Below, piece by piece: positions 33,096 through 41,513 of a DNA stretch of 64,000 bases; within the stretch, counting starts at the first letter, position 1, and the number at the start of each line of letters is the position of its first letter. The stretch comes from Aminipila sp963524205 (GTDB taxonomy: Bacteria; Bacillota; Clostridia; Peptostreptococcales; Anaerovoracaceae). The position numbers were made by a program, and so were the translations under genes. Location of the stretch: assembly GCA_963524205.1 (NCBI GenBank), contig CAURED010000014.1:1-64000 (forward strand). The letters are read 5' to 3'. The notes under the pieces were generated by a model. That model was given only the letters and a program-made list of their open reading frames with translations, searched no databases and had not been told where the DNA came from.

Positions 33096-34478
33096 TTATT
33101 TTTCACGATTAAGGTCATTATCCAGTATTGCAATTTGATTTATATATTTCTTTAATTTTGTAATATAGTCGGGTGTATTGGTATCATTTAAAGTGGTATC
33201 ATTTGCAAAGGCAGTAGCATCTTTGGAAATTTCATGTATTTGCTGCTTTAAAATATGAATACATTGATTTTCAGTTGCATTACCTTTAACAATGTCTTCT
33301 GCAAGGGCTTTACAAGTTGGAGCACCACAAATGCCACAATCTAATTTGGGAAATTTTTCATAGATTGTGTTCACTTGATTCATAAGGGCCACACTTTCAA
33401 TAAAGTTGCCGCTTAATTGAAATACGGGTTCGTAAACTACATCCACATTCCAGAATAATTCCTCATAAGCCATATGTTTATGTTCTTCGGTATGTCTCTC
33501 CGGTAATGATTCTTTTATTTTCTTTAATTTGGTTTTAGCAATAAAAGGATTTTCCACAGTTAGAATTCCACCTACACATCCTCCATTGCATGCATCAAGT
33601 TCTATAAATCTTAGACCACTCAATTTTTCATCCTCTAGATCTTCCAGAACCTGTAGGACATTTTCAATTCCATCGGCAGACAAATATTCATCTGTCTCAA
33701 GGGCAAGGGCTTCACCACTACTTCGTCCCCAGCCAATTCCGATTCTGCCTGCTGTGGCAAGATGTAAAGGAGATTGGGAGGCTTCTTGCAAGTGGGCTAG
33801 GATTAATGGATAAATATCTGTTATTCCAATGGCTCTGTCTATAGAACTCTTTTCCATACCAAGAGGTTCTTTAATGTAAGCTACCTTTGATGAACAAGGT
33901 GAGATAAAGATAATACCTATTTTTTCGGATGGAAGACCAGTTTTTTCAATGGCTCTTTTTCTGGCTGCTGCTGCTGCTATTTCAACAGGAGGGTGCAATG
34001 GAAGTAAGTGATCAATTAAGTTGGGAAAACGTACCCGAATGAGCCGGACCACAGAAGGGCATGCAGTACTTACTAAAGGCCACTGCTCTTTATGGGTATT
34101 GACATAATCTTTAGTAGCCTCTGTAACTACTTCAGCACTGGCTGCCACCTCATATACATCATCAAAGCCTAACATTAAAAGGGCCGTTAATATAGCATTT
34201 ATATCGGTAATATTATTAAATTGACTATACAATGAAGGTGCAGGCAGAGCTACCGTATATTCAAAATCATTTAAGCATTTAATAAAATCACGGTTAATCA
34301 CTTTTGCGTGGTTCTGACAAGTTCGAACACATTCTCCACAGTCAATACAAAATTCTTTTGTTATGCAAGCTTTGCCGTGCCTGACGCGAATAGCCTGAGT
34401 TGGGCAACGTTTAATACAGTTTATACATCCGCTACATAATTCTTCTATTAGAGATACGGAATGAAAAAATTTGTCCAT
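33096..34478 (-). CDS. Putative sensory [FeFe]-hydrogenase
   Basis: A 460-residue monomeric [FeFe]-hydrogenase-like protein. Two N-terminal [4Fe-4S] motifs (C15, C18, C21, C25; C44, C47, C50, C54) precede the H-cluster domain: L1 STACPSV (C140), L2 SPCSSK (C195, K198) and L3 DACNGGCVGG (C297, C301). L1 and L3 differ from catalytic enzymes (TSC[CS]PGW and ACPGGCxxGGG) in the manner of putative sensory groups C/D. A third four-cysteine motif follows (C381, C384, C389, C406). No PAS domain is present, so group D is more likely. It probably reports H2 or redox state to its neighbours rather than making H2. Confidence 0.85.
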   Translation of the reverse strand: MDKFFHSVSLIEELCSGCINCIKRCPTQAIRVRHGKACITKEFCIDCGECVRTCQNHAKVINRDFIKCLNDFEYTVALPAPSLYSQFNNITDINAILTALLMLGFDDVYEVAASAEVVTEATKDYVNTHKEQWPLVSTACPSVVRLIRVRFPNLIDHLLPLHPPVEIAAAAARKRAIEKTGLPSEKIGIIFISPCSSKVAYIKEPLGMEKSSIDRAIGITDIYPLILAHLQEASQSPLHLATAGRIGIGWGRSSGEALALETDEYLSADGIENVLQVLEDLEDEKLSGLRFIELDACNGGCVGGILTVENPFIAKTKLKKIKESLPERHTEEHKHMAYEELFWNVDVVYEPVFQLSGNFIESVALMNQVNTIYEKFPKLDCGICGAPTCKALAEDIVKGNATENQCIHILKQQIHEISKDATAFANDTTLNDTNTPDYITKLKKYINQIAILDNDLNREK

Positions 34479-34535
34479 TTTTCCCCCTTCCTTTCCATAC
34501 TATTTTCTTATGACGTTATAGGGATAATATATAAG

Positions 34536-34967
34536 TTAAGCTAAATTAACAAATATTGTTAAAGTTGTACCAATTCCAATTGTGGTATCTATTTTCATTT
34601 GATCAGAATATTTTTTAATATTGGGAAGACCCATACCAGCGCCAAAACCTAAGGCTCTAGCACTTTCAGAAGCAGTAGAATACCCTGCCTCCATTGCTTT
34701 TTCAATATCAGTTATACCAGGACCAGAATCAGTAAGAACCATAATAATTTGTGTTGGTGTTACTTTTATATCAATGGTTCCTCCATTAGCATGAATAACC
34801 ATATTGATTTCACCTTCATATAAGGCTATAGATACTTTTCGGATTATATCAGGTGAAACTCCTAGTTGTTTAAGCGTATTTTTTACATCACTGCTAGCTT
34901 CCCCCGCACGCGAAAAATCATTAGGTACAACAGTGTAGCGCAGAGAAAGGATAGTGTTATCGTTCAT
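34536..34967 (-). CDS. Anti-sigma-type ATP-binding protein (HATPase_c)
   Basis: A 143-residue stand-alone GHKL ATPase like RsbW/SpoIIAB: EGEINMVIHANGG (N box), LTDSGPGITD (G1) and GFGAGMGLPNIKKYSD (G2). Proteins of this class act as anti-sigma factors or small kinases of STAS proteins, but no such partner is nearby. Start is ATG 34967, 9 nt after GGAGG; it overlaps the DRTGG-like gene by 11 nt. In this position it may carry the signal from the sensory hydrogenase. Confidence 0.8.
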   Translation of the reverse strand: MNDNTILSLRYTVVPNDFSRAGEASSDVKNTLKQLGVSPDIIRKVSIALYEGEINMVIHANGGTIDIKVTPTQIIMVLTDSGPGITDIEKAMEAGYSTASESARALGFGAGMGLPNIKKYSDQMKIDTTIGIGTTLTIFVNLA

Positions 34968-35313
34968 TAATGTTTCCTCCATGAAGCCCATTTGAATAAA
35001 GAAGGCCGCAAGATTTAAACATAGTTTCCTTTGTAGCCAGTAAACATATATTTTTTTCTGCCGCCATTTTAATAAATTCTTCAGTAGGGACTTTACCTCT
35101 AACTAAGATGACACAGTTCATATCAAGCATTTCAGCGGTTCGAAGAACCTGAGTATTACAAAGACCAGTAAGAAGAATATTTTGTTCTTTTACTAAAGCT
35201 AAAACATCACTCATTAAATCAGATGCAAAAGCACCTTGTGCAAAAGTATCCTGCAGATTTTCGCCACTGAATATGGTTGCATCTAACAGCAAGATAATAT
35301 CTTTAATTTGCAT
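34957..35313 (-). CDS. DRTGG-like protein
   Basis: A 118-residue protein resembling the DRTGG/phosphotransacetylase-linked regulatory domains: strand-helix alternation with LLTGLCNTQVLRTAEML, DMNCVILVRGKVPTEEF and ICLLATKETMFKSCGLLY. It looks like a divergent relative of the 114-residue protein at 32732-33076. Start is ATG 35313 with GGAGG upstream. It is the first gene of the leftward hydrogenase-sensor set, divergent from the bifurcating hydrogenase operon by 175 nt. Confidence 0.6.
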   Translation of the reverse strand: MQIKDIILLLDATIFSGENLQDTFAQGAFASDLMSDVLALVKEQNILLTGLCNTQVLRTAEMLDMNCVILVRGKVPTEEFIKMAAEKNICLLATKETMFKSCGLLYSNGLHGGNINER

Positions 35314-35356
35314 ATTTACCTCCAATAAATAATCAAATAAAATTAGAAGCCGTTAA

Positions 35357-35387
35357 AAGTTAGACAATATTATACAAGTCTTAACTT
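35357..35387. promoter_or_regulatory. Imperfect inverted repeat in the divergent hydrogenase gap
   Basis: AAGTTAGAC and GTC-T-TAACTT, arms of 9 nt with a one-base bulge and a 12-nt spacer. It lies between the two hydrogenase units and could be an operator for both. It is not a good match to the Rex consensus. Confidence 0.35.
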
Positions 35388-35488
35388 TATATTTTTTTGT
35401 AGATTTTTGTGCAATAAAGTGATATAACTAATTTTGTACTATTATCGCATGTTGTATTATATTTGTAAATAGTAAGGAGGAATTAAAT

Positions 35489-35989
35489 TTGGCTTGCATG
35501 AAAAATGAGATACCTTTCGAGGGGACAAAAGAGCAAGAAGAGCGATTACTAAAAGTAATTAACCAGTTTAAAGATGATAAAGGCTGTTTAATGCCAATTA
35601 TGCAGGAAGCGCAAAATATTTATGGCTATTTACCCATTGAAGTTCAGACTATGATATCTGATGCTTTAGGGGTGCCGCTTGAAAAAGTTTATGGTGTAAG
35701 TACATTTTACTCACAATTTTCATTAACTCCCAAGGGTAAACATACGGTATCTGTCTGCTTAGGCACAGCATGCTATGTTAAGGGTTCAGGAGATATTTAC
35801 AATAAACTTATGGAAGTGCTAGGAATTGTAGGGGGAGAATGTACACCAGATGGAATGTTTTCTTTAGAAGCATGCCGTTGTGTAGGAGCCTGCGGATTAG
35901 CACCAGTAATGATTGTTGATGATGATGTTCATGGACGTGTAACAGTAGATGATGTTGAGAAAATTATAAATAACTATAGAGAAGTGTAA
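35489..35989 (+). CDS. hydC: NuoE-like [2Fe-2S] subunit of bifurcating hydrogenase (HydC)
   Basis: A 166-residue thioredoxin-like ferredoxin with the four cysteine ligands in CLGTACYVKGS and CRCVGACGLAPV. It forms part of the electron-bifurcating [FeFe]-hydrogenase HydABC, which oxidises reduced ferredoxin and NADH together to make H2 (or the reverse). Start is TTG 35489, placed 8 nt after AAGGAGG; the ATG at 35498 would be too far. It is first in the operon hydC-ATPase-ferredoxin-hydB-hydA. Confidence 0.93.
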   Translation: MACMKNEIPFEGTKEQEERLLKVINQFKDDKGCLMPIMQEAQNIYGYLPIEVQTMISDALGVPLEKVYGVSTFYSQFSLTPKGKHTVSVCLGTACYVKGSGDIYNKLMEVLGIVGGECTPDGMFSLEACRCVGACGLAPVMIVDDDVHGRVTVDDVEKIINNYREV

Positions 35990-35995
35990 AAATAT

Positions 35996-36553
35996 ATGAT
36001 GACGGAAATTTCATTAAATATTTTAGATATTGCAGAAAATTCCATAAGAGCTGAAGCTTCGCTGATTACTATAGCGGTAATCATTGATAATCCTAAGAAT
36101 TCTTTGACAACAATTATTAAGGACGATGGAAAAGGAATGAGTGAAGAGCAGCTTCATAAAGCGGTTGATCCATTTTTCACAACTAGAACCACTAGGAAAG
36201 TTGGTATGGGAATACCATTTTTTAAATTGGCAGCTGAAAGTACTGGTGGAAATTTTACTATACGTTCGGAAATTGGTAAAGGCACTGAGATAAAAGCTTC
36301 TTTTGGGCTTTCTCATATAGACAGAATGCCATTAGGAGACATAAACAGCACCATTTACACCTTGATTGCATTTAACACAAATATTGATTTTGTGTATATA
36401 TATTCGTATAATCGTAAAGAGTTTAGGCTTGATACCCGTAAGTTTAAAGAAATTTTAGATGGCATTCCTTTAAATACACCAGAAATACTAACATATCTGC
36501 AAGAATATTTAGATGAAAATAAAAAAGAAGTTGATGGCGGGTTACTGCTGTAA
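35996..36553 (+). CDS. ATP-binding protein (HATPase_c) of the hydrogenase operon
   Basis: A 185-residue GHKL ATPase: ENSIRAEAS (N box), IKDDGKGMSEEQL (G1), the F-box-like DPFFTTRTTRKVGMGIPFF and IRSEIGKGTEI (G2). The C-terminal 80 residues are of unknown type. It lacks the dimerisation/His domain of a histidine kinase. Its position inside the HydABC operon recurs in clostridia as I recall. A regulatory or assembly role is possible. It begins 7 nt after hydC. Confidence 0.8.
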   Translation: MMTEISLNILDIAENSIRAEASLITIAVIIDNPKNSLTTIIKDDGKGMSEEQLHKAVDPFFTTRTTRKVGMGIPFFKLAAESTGGNFTIRSEIGKGTEIKASFGLSHIDRMPLGDINSTIYTLIAFNTNIDFVYIYSYNRKEFRLDTRKFKEILDGIPLNTPEILTYLQEYLDENKKEVDGGLLL

Positions 36554-36579
36554 CATATAGTAGAAAGGCAAGGTGAAGT

Positions 36580-36951
36580 ATGAAGTCACTTGAGGAATTA
36601 AAAGCGATAAGAGATAGAGTGCAGAACCAAATGGGAGTAAGAAATGAAACTGGTTCTCAAATGCGTGTAGTAGTTGGAATGGCAACTTGTGGTATTGCAA
36701 GTGGTGCCAGGCCTGTTTTAAATACCTTGGCAGATGCAGTAAATGAAAAAGGATTAAAAGATATAGTTGTTACGCAGACTGGTTGCATTGGATTATGTCA
36801 ATATGAACCTATAGTAGAGATTTATGAGCCAGGCCGAGAAAAGGTTACTTATATAAAAATGGATCCGGAAAAGGCTAGAGAAGTGTTTGAACAGCATATT
36901 GTAAGAGGCCTTATTGTAAGTAAATATACATTAGATTCAACAGAATTGTAA
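36580..36951 (+). CDS. Thioredoxin-like [2Fe-2S] ferredoxin
   Basis: A 123-residue protein with MATCGIASGARP and TGCIGLCQYEP, giving four cysteines of a thioredoxin-like [2Fe-2S] ferredoxin. The fold repeats that at the start of HydB (GCFGLCALGP), so it probably arose by duplication. It may feed or store electrons in the bifurcating complex. It lies 13 nt upstream of hydB. Confidence 0.85.
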   Translation: MKSLEELKAIRDRVQNQMGVRNETGSQMRVVVGMATCGIASGARPVLNTLADAVNEKGLKDIVVTQTGCIGLCQYEPIVEIYEPGREKVTYIKMDPEKAREVFEQHIVRGLIVSKYTLDSTEL

Positions 36952-36964
36952 GGAGGGAATTATA

Positions 36965-38755
36965 ATGGTTCGTTCACATGTATTGGTTTGTGGTGGTACA
37001 GGATGTACTTCCTCCGGAAGCATGAAAATAATCGAGGCTCTTGAAGATAACATCAAAAAGGTAGGTCTTGAAAATGAAGTTGCAGTAGTAAAAACTGGAT
37101 GTTTTGGCCTTTGTGCCCTGGGTCCAGTAGTACTTATATATCCTGATCAGGTGTTTTATTCAATGGTTAAAGCTGAAGATGTAGAAGAAATCGTAAAAGA
37201 ACATCTTGTGAAGGGGCGTATAGTAAAGCGTTTAGTCTATGATGAAACGTTAACTTCAGAAGGAGTAAAAGGATTAAACGACACAAATTTTTATAAAAAA
37301 CAAAAACGTATTGCACTAAGGAATTGTGGATATATTAATCCTGAATGTATTGATGAATACATTGGCACAAGAGGTTACGAAGCTTTAGGTAAAGCTCTTA
37401 CTGAAATGACTTCTGATGAAGTAATACAAACAGTTTTAGATAGCGGTCTTAGAGGCAGAGGTGGTGCAGGATTCCCAACAGGAATGAAATGGAAGTTTGC
37501 TTCAGGAAATAGAGGTCTAGTTCAAAAATATGTTTGCTGTAATGCGGATGAAGGTGACCCAGGAGCATTCATGGATCGATCTGTATTAGAGGGTGACCCT
37601 CATGTTGTGCTTGAGGCAATGGCAATAGCTGGTTATGCTATTGGTGCAGATCAGGGATATATTTATGTTCGTGCTGAATATCCAATTGCAGTTGAAAGAT
37701 TAAAGATTGCTATAAATCAGGCAAGGGAATATGGACTATTAGGTAGAAATATTTTTGGGACAGATTTCAACTTTGATATTGAATTACGACTTGGGGCAGG
37801 AGCATTTGTATGTGGCGAAGAAACTGCGTTAATGACTTCCATTGAAGGCAACCGTGGAGAACCAAGACCAAGACCGCCATTCCCAGCAGTAAAGGGTTTA
37901 TTTGATTGTCCTACTATCCTTAACAATGTTGAAACTTCAGCAAATATTCCTCAGATTATTCTAAATGGACCGGAATGGTTTGCTTCAATGGGTACTGAAA
38001 AATCAAAGGGAACAAAAGTATTTGCATTAGGGGGAAAAGTTAAGAACACAGGTCTTGTGGAAGTACCTATGGGAACAACTTTAAGAACTGTCATCGAAGA
38101 AATTGGCGGTGGAATTCCAAATGGAAAGAAATTTAAAGCTGCTCAGACAGGTGGGCCTTCAGGTGGATGTATTCCTGCGGAACATTATGACATTGAAATT
38201 GATTATGATAATCTGATCTCTATAGGCTCCATGATGGGGTCTGGTGGACTTATTGTTATGGACGAAGATAATTGTATGGTTGATATTGCTAAATTTTTCT
38301 TAGAGTTCACTGTAGATGAATCTTGTGGAAAATGTACACCATGCAGAGTTGGAACAAAAAGAATGCATGAAATCCTAGAAAATATTACAGAAGGCAAAGG
38401 TACTCTTGAGGATTTAGATAAATTAGAGGAATTGGCATATTATATTAAAGATAACGCATTATGCGGGCTTGGCCAGACTGCTCCAAATCCAGTATTATCA
38501 ACACTTAGATTCTTTAAAGATGAGTATGTTGCTCATGTTACAGATAAGGTCTGTCCAGCAAAAGTATGTAAAGCATTGCTAACTTTCAAAATTGATCCAG
38601 ATAAGTGCAAAGGGTGTACTTTATGTTTAAAGATTTGTTCAGAGGGTGCAATTAGCGGAGAAACAAAAAAGGCTCATGTTATTGATACAAATAAGTGTAT
38701 TAAGTGTGGAGCTTGTTTAAATAACTGTCATTTTGGTGCAATAACTAAAGAGTAG
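36965..38755 (+). CDS. hydB: NADH-binding flavoprotein subunit HydB (NuoF-like)
   Basis: A 596-residue subunit of the bifurcating hydrogenase. In order: thioredoxin-like [2Fe-2S] domain (CGGTGCTSSG, CFGLCALGP; 1-90), NuoF Rossmann region with RGRGGAGFPTGMKW (FMN/NADH), CNADEGDPGAFMDR, GAGAFVCGEETAL, SLBB domain, four-Cys [4Fe-4S] site (SCGKCTPCRVG plus a later C), and two C-terminal [4Fe-4S] ferredoxin motifs (CKGCTLCLKIC, CIKCGACLNNC). It holds the FMN where NADH enters. Good RBS AGGAGGG precedes the ATG. Confidence 0.96.
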   Translation: MVRSHVLVCGGTGCTSSGSMKIIEALEDNIKKVGLENEVAVVKTGCFGLCALGPVVLIYPDQVFYSMVKAEDVEEIVKEHLVKGRIVKRLVYDETLTSEGVKGLNDTNFYKKQKRIALRNCGYINPECIDEYIGTRGYEALGKALTEMTSDEVIQTVLDSGLRGRGGAGFPTGMKWKFASGNRGLVQKYVCCNADEGDPGAFMDRSVLEGDPHVVLEAMAIAGYAIGADQGYIYVRAEYPIAVERLKIAINQAREYGLLGRNIFGTDFNFDIELRLGAGAFVCGEETALMTSIEGNRGEPRPRPPFPAVKGLFDCPTILNNVETSANIPQIILNGPEWFASMGTEKSKGTKVFALGGKVKNTGLVEVPMGTTLRTVIEEIGGGIPNGKKFKAAQTGGPSGGCIPAEHYDIEIDYDNLISIGSMMGSGGLIVMDEDNCMVDIAKFFLEFTVDESCGKCTPCRVGTKRMHEILENITEGKGTLEDLDKLEELAYYIKDNALCGLGQTAPNPVLSTLRFFKDEYVAHVTDKVCPAKVCKALLTFKIDPDKCKGCTLCLKICSEGAISGETKKAHVIDTNKCIKCGACLNNCHFGAITKE

Positions 38756-38769
38756 GAGGGAAGGTCAGA

Positions 38770-40515
38770 ATGGAGAATATCACTGTAAAAATAAATGGAA
38801 TGGAGATTTCTGCTCCGGCTGGATCCACTATACTTGAGGCTGCCCAGCTGGCACATATTGAAATACCTACATTATGCTATTTAAAAGATATAAATGAAAT
38901 TGGTGCATGCCGTATGTGCGTAGTCGAAGTTAAAGGAGCAAGAACTTTGGTAGCAGCCTGTGTACATCCTATTACACCTAATATGGAGATTATAACCAAC
39001 AGTAAAAGAGTTTTAGATTCCAGAAAGAAAACTTTACAATTGCTTATGTCAAACCATACAATTGATTGCTTCTCTTGTGGAAGTTCAGGAAATTGTGAAC
39101 TGATAAAGCTTTGCCATAAACTGCATGTTGATGATTCTACAAAATATGCAGGTGAGATGCCTGAGAGATTGTTTGACGATACGGCTATACATATGGTTAG
39201 AGATAGCCATAAATGTATTCTATGCAGAAGATGTGTAGCAATGTGCGAGAAGGTACAGGGAATCGGTATATTAGGAGCGAATAGAAGAGGTTTTGATACT
39301 GTTATTGATACAGCATTCTTCTTAGATTTAGGAGATACTAGTTGTGTTAATTGCGGACAGTGTCTAATGGCTTGTCCAACAGGTGCTATATCAGAAAAAG
39401 ACCAAACGGATGAGGTATTTGAGGCTATTAATGATCCTGATAAATATGTGATTGTACAAACAGCTCCATCAGTAAGAGCAGCACTTGGTGAAGTGTATAA
39501 GCTTCATATTGGTAATGAGGTAGAAGGCAAAATGGTAACAGCTCTTCGTATGCTTGGCTTTGATAAAGTATTTGATACAGACTTTGCTGCGGACTTAACT
39601 ATTATGGAAGAAGCTAATGAGTTTCTGAATCGAGTTAAAAATGGAGGAACATTACCACTTATAACTTCGTGTTCCCCAGGCTGGGTTAAGTTCTGCGAAC
39701 ATTTTTATCCAGATATGGTTGACCATTTGTCATCATGTAAATCACCTCAGCAAATGTTTGGCGCGATTACTAAGACTTACTTTGCCGAAAAGATGGGAAT
39801 CGATCCTGCTAAAATTGTGAGTGTCAGCGTGATGCCTTGTACAGCTAAGAAGTTTGAGAGAACAAGAGAAAACCAGGATGCATCTGGATATCCTGATGTT
39901 GATATTGCCATCACAACAAGAGAACTTGCAAGAATGATTGATCAAGTAGGTCTTGATTTTGCTAACCTTCCAAATGGCGAATTTGACAATCCTCTAGGAG
40001 AATCAACAGGGGCTGGAGTTATCTTCGGAGCTACAGGCGGCGTAATGGAGGCGGCACTTAGAACTGCAGTAGAAACATTAACAGGCGAGGAACTTCAGAA
40101 ACTAGATTTCTCTGAAGTAAGAGGGACAGAGGGCATCAAAGAAGCTACTTATAATGTTGCTGGTATGGATGTTCATGTGGCAGTTGCTTCAGGTCTTGCT
40201 AATGCAAGAAAAGTAATGGATAAAATTAAATCAGGTGAATCAAATTATCATTTTGTAGAAATGATGGCATGCCCTGGTGGTTGTGTAAATGGCGGTGGAC
40301 AGCCTAGACATAGTGCCAGAACAAAAAATAAATTTGATATAAAGGCTATGCGTGCAAGTGCTCTTTATGGACTTGATGCTTCTAAGCCAATCAGAAAATC
40401 CCATGAAAATCCTGCAATAAAGAAACTTTACGAGGAATATTTGGGAGAACCAGGAAGCCACAAGGCGCATGAAATTCTTCATACCACTTATGTGAAGAGA
40501 AAGATTAATAAATAG
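38770..40515 (+). CDS. hydA: Bifurcating [FeFe]-hydrogenase catalytic subunit HydA
   Basis: A 581-residue group A hydrogenase catalytic subunit. Clusters in order: plant-type [2Fe-2S] (C36, C47, C50, C64), His-ligated [4Fe-4S] (H96, C100, C103, C109), two [4Fe-4S] (C149, C152, C155, C159; C192, C195, C198, C202), then the H-cluster: L1 TSCSPGW (C301), L2 MPCTAKKFE (C357), L3 MACPGGCVNGGGQ (C501, C505). The C-terminal small-subunit-like tail KLYEEYLGEPGSHKAHEILH is present. L1 has Ser where many enzymes have a second Cys; I believe this is common in NADH-linked clostridial members. It ends the operon before a terminator. Confidence 0.96.
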   Translation: MENITVKINGMEISAPAGSTILEAAQLAHIEIPTLCYLKDINEIGACRMCVVEVKGARTLVAACVHPITPNMEIITNSKRVLDSRKKTLQLLMSNHTIDCFSCGSSGNCELIKLCHKLHVDDSTKYAGEMPERLFDDTAIHMVRDSHKCILCRRCVAMCEKVQGIGILGANRRGFDTVIDTAFFLDLGDTSCVNCGQCLMACPTGAISEKDQTDEVFEAINDPDKYVIVQTAPSVRAALGEVYKLHIGNEVEGKMVTALRMLGFDKVFDTDFAADLTIMEEANEFLNRVKNGGTLPLITSCSPGWVKFCEHFYPDMVDHLSSCKSPQQMFGAITKTYFAEKMGIDPAKIVSVSVMPCTAKKFERTRENQDASGYPDVDIAITTRELARMIDQVGLDFANLPNGEFDNPLGESTGAGVIFGATGGVMEAALRTAVETLTGEELQKLDFSEVRGTEGIKEATYNVAGMDVHVAVASGLANARKVMDKIKSGESNYHFVEMMACPGGCVNGGGQPRHSARTKNKFDIKAMRASALYGLDASKPIRKSHENPAIKKLYEEYLGEPGSHKAHEILHTTYVKRKINK

Positions 40516-40521
40516 CATTTT

Positions 40522-40562
40522 AAACCGGTATTAGACTTTAATCTGATACCGGTTTCTATTTT
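40522..40562 (+). terminator. Terminator of the hydCBA operon
   Basis: Inverted repeat AAACCGGTAT...ATACCGGTTT with a 14-nt loop, then a moderately T-rich CTATTTTA. The remaining part of 40516-40822 has no gene that I can support; AT-rich DNA with possible promoter elements near 40722 (TATGATATAC). Confidence 0.75.
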
Positions 40563-40822
40563 AGCAATACTGATTATTTACATGATTTGAAGCTGTTTTA
40601 ATTGTTCACGGCGATCTTTTTCATTTTGTTCAGAGGTTTTATGTAGGGTTTACCCTTGATTGTATCATATGTATAACATTAAAGTTCCATAATTCGTAAA
40701 AAAGTGATTTTTCCCCTATGTTATGATATACTTTTTATAAACTATTCCAGTTCCTCAAATAAAATTGAAGGAAAGTGGGATTCTAAGAAAATCAATTGTA
40801 TAGTAAGGAGCGGAGGAGATAA

Positions 40823-41113
40823 ATGTTTGGTAAAAAAGAAAAAGAAAAAGAGGAATGGCGTAGTGGAGTTTATTTATGTACTGCAAAAGATAGTTTTGAA
40901 GCAGATTTGTTAGAATCAAAATTGAGAAGTGAAAATATTCCTTGTGAAAAACGTTATCAGGGAGCCAGCAATTTTCTGGAAATAGCTATGGGGGCCAATA
41001 GTACTTTCCCCATAGACTTATATGTGCCAGAAGAAACAATTGAGGATGCAAAGAATGTTATAGTGGCTGTGCCTCTTGAGGAAGACGATATAGAAGGTAT
41101 TGATTTTAAGTAA
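40823..41113 (+). CDS. DUF2007-type small protein
   Basis: A 96-residue protein with charged N-terminus (KKEKEKEEW), then the pattern YLCTAKDSFEADLLESKLRS and PIDLYVPEETIEDAKNVI, which fits the DUF2007/putative-signal-transducing fold (a swapped beta-alpha-beta unit). Function unknown. AGGAGCGGAGGAG precedes the ATG. Likely monocistronic or cotranscribed with the next small gene. Confidence 0.7.
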   Translation: MFGKKEKEKEEWRSGVYLCTAKDSFEADLLESKLRSENIPCEKRYQGASNFLEIAMGANSTFPIDLYVPEETIEDAKNVIVAVPLEEDDIEGIDFK

Positions 41114-41192
41114 TATTTGGTATATGATATAAATGTATAAAAAAGTAAGTTCATGTTGGTTAGTGTGATATATTTAGAAGGGACGTGAGAGC

Positions 41193-41390
41193 ATGGATGG
41201 AATTTTATCTTCATATATGGGAATGCAGGCACAAGAACTTCAACAATCCGTATCAATGTCGGTGCTTAACATGGCTATGAGTTCTCAATCACAGGTTATG
41301 GAAGAGATGATATCTGATATGCCAGATGTGGCGCAGAGTATGCCGATTGCTGAAGGTGAACTTGGTTTTAATTTAGACGTTTATGCATAG
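41193..41390 (+). CDS. YjfB-like putative motility protein
   Basis: A 65-residue protein of the YjfB family: short, with helical N-terminal half QAQELQQSVSMSVLNMAM and QSQVMEEMI. YjfB is annotated as a putative motility protein in flagellated Firmicutes, without a known activity. A weak RBS (GGACGTGAG) precedes the ATG. A terminator follows. No flagellar gene is in the window. Confidence 0.65.
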   Translation: MDGILSSYMGMQAQELQQSVSMSVLNMAMSSQSQVMEEMISDMPDVAQSMPIAEGELGFNLDVYA

Positions 41391-41413
41391 ATTAGAGTTA
41401 AATTTGTAATGCA

Positions 41414-41460
41414 GCGGCTACATATAAAGAATTTTCGATTCTGATATGTGGTCGTTTTTT
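41414..41460 (+). terminator. Terminator after the YjfB-like gene
   Basis: Stem GCGGCTACATAT (41414-41425) with ATATGTGGTCGT (41444-41455), containing several G-U pairs, followed by TTTTTT. Confidence 0.75.
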
Positions 41461-41513
41461 GATTATATAGAAAATATTGATTACCATATTAGTGTAATTT
41501 GAAAGGAAGACTC

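Noticed and set aside
35395..35430. Rex operator before hydC (TTGTG...TATAA)
   Set aside because: Half-sites do not form the TTGTTAA-type palindrome, so I do not claim redox control by Rex.
40563..40760. Short minus-strand frame ending KTSEQNEKDRREQLKQ-like in the hydA-DUF2007 gap
   Set aside because: No start codon with RBS; preceded by stops. Could be a gene tail relic, but support is too thin.
40704..40913. 69-codon frame overlapping the DUF2007 gene
   Set aside because: Shadow in another frame; the DUF2007 frame has the RBS and a recognisable family pattern.
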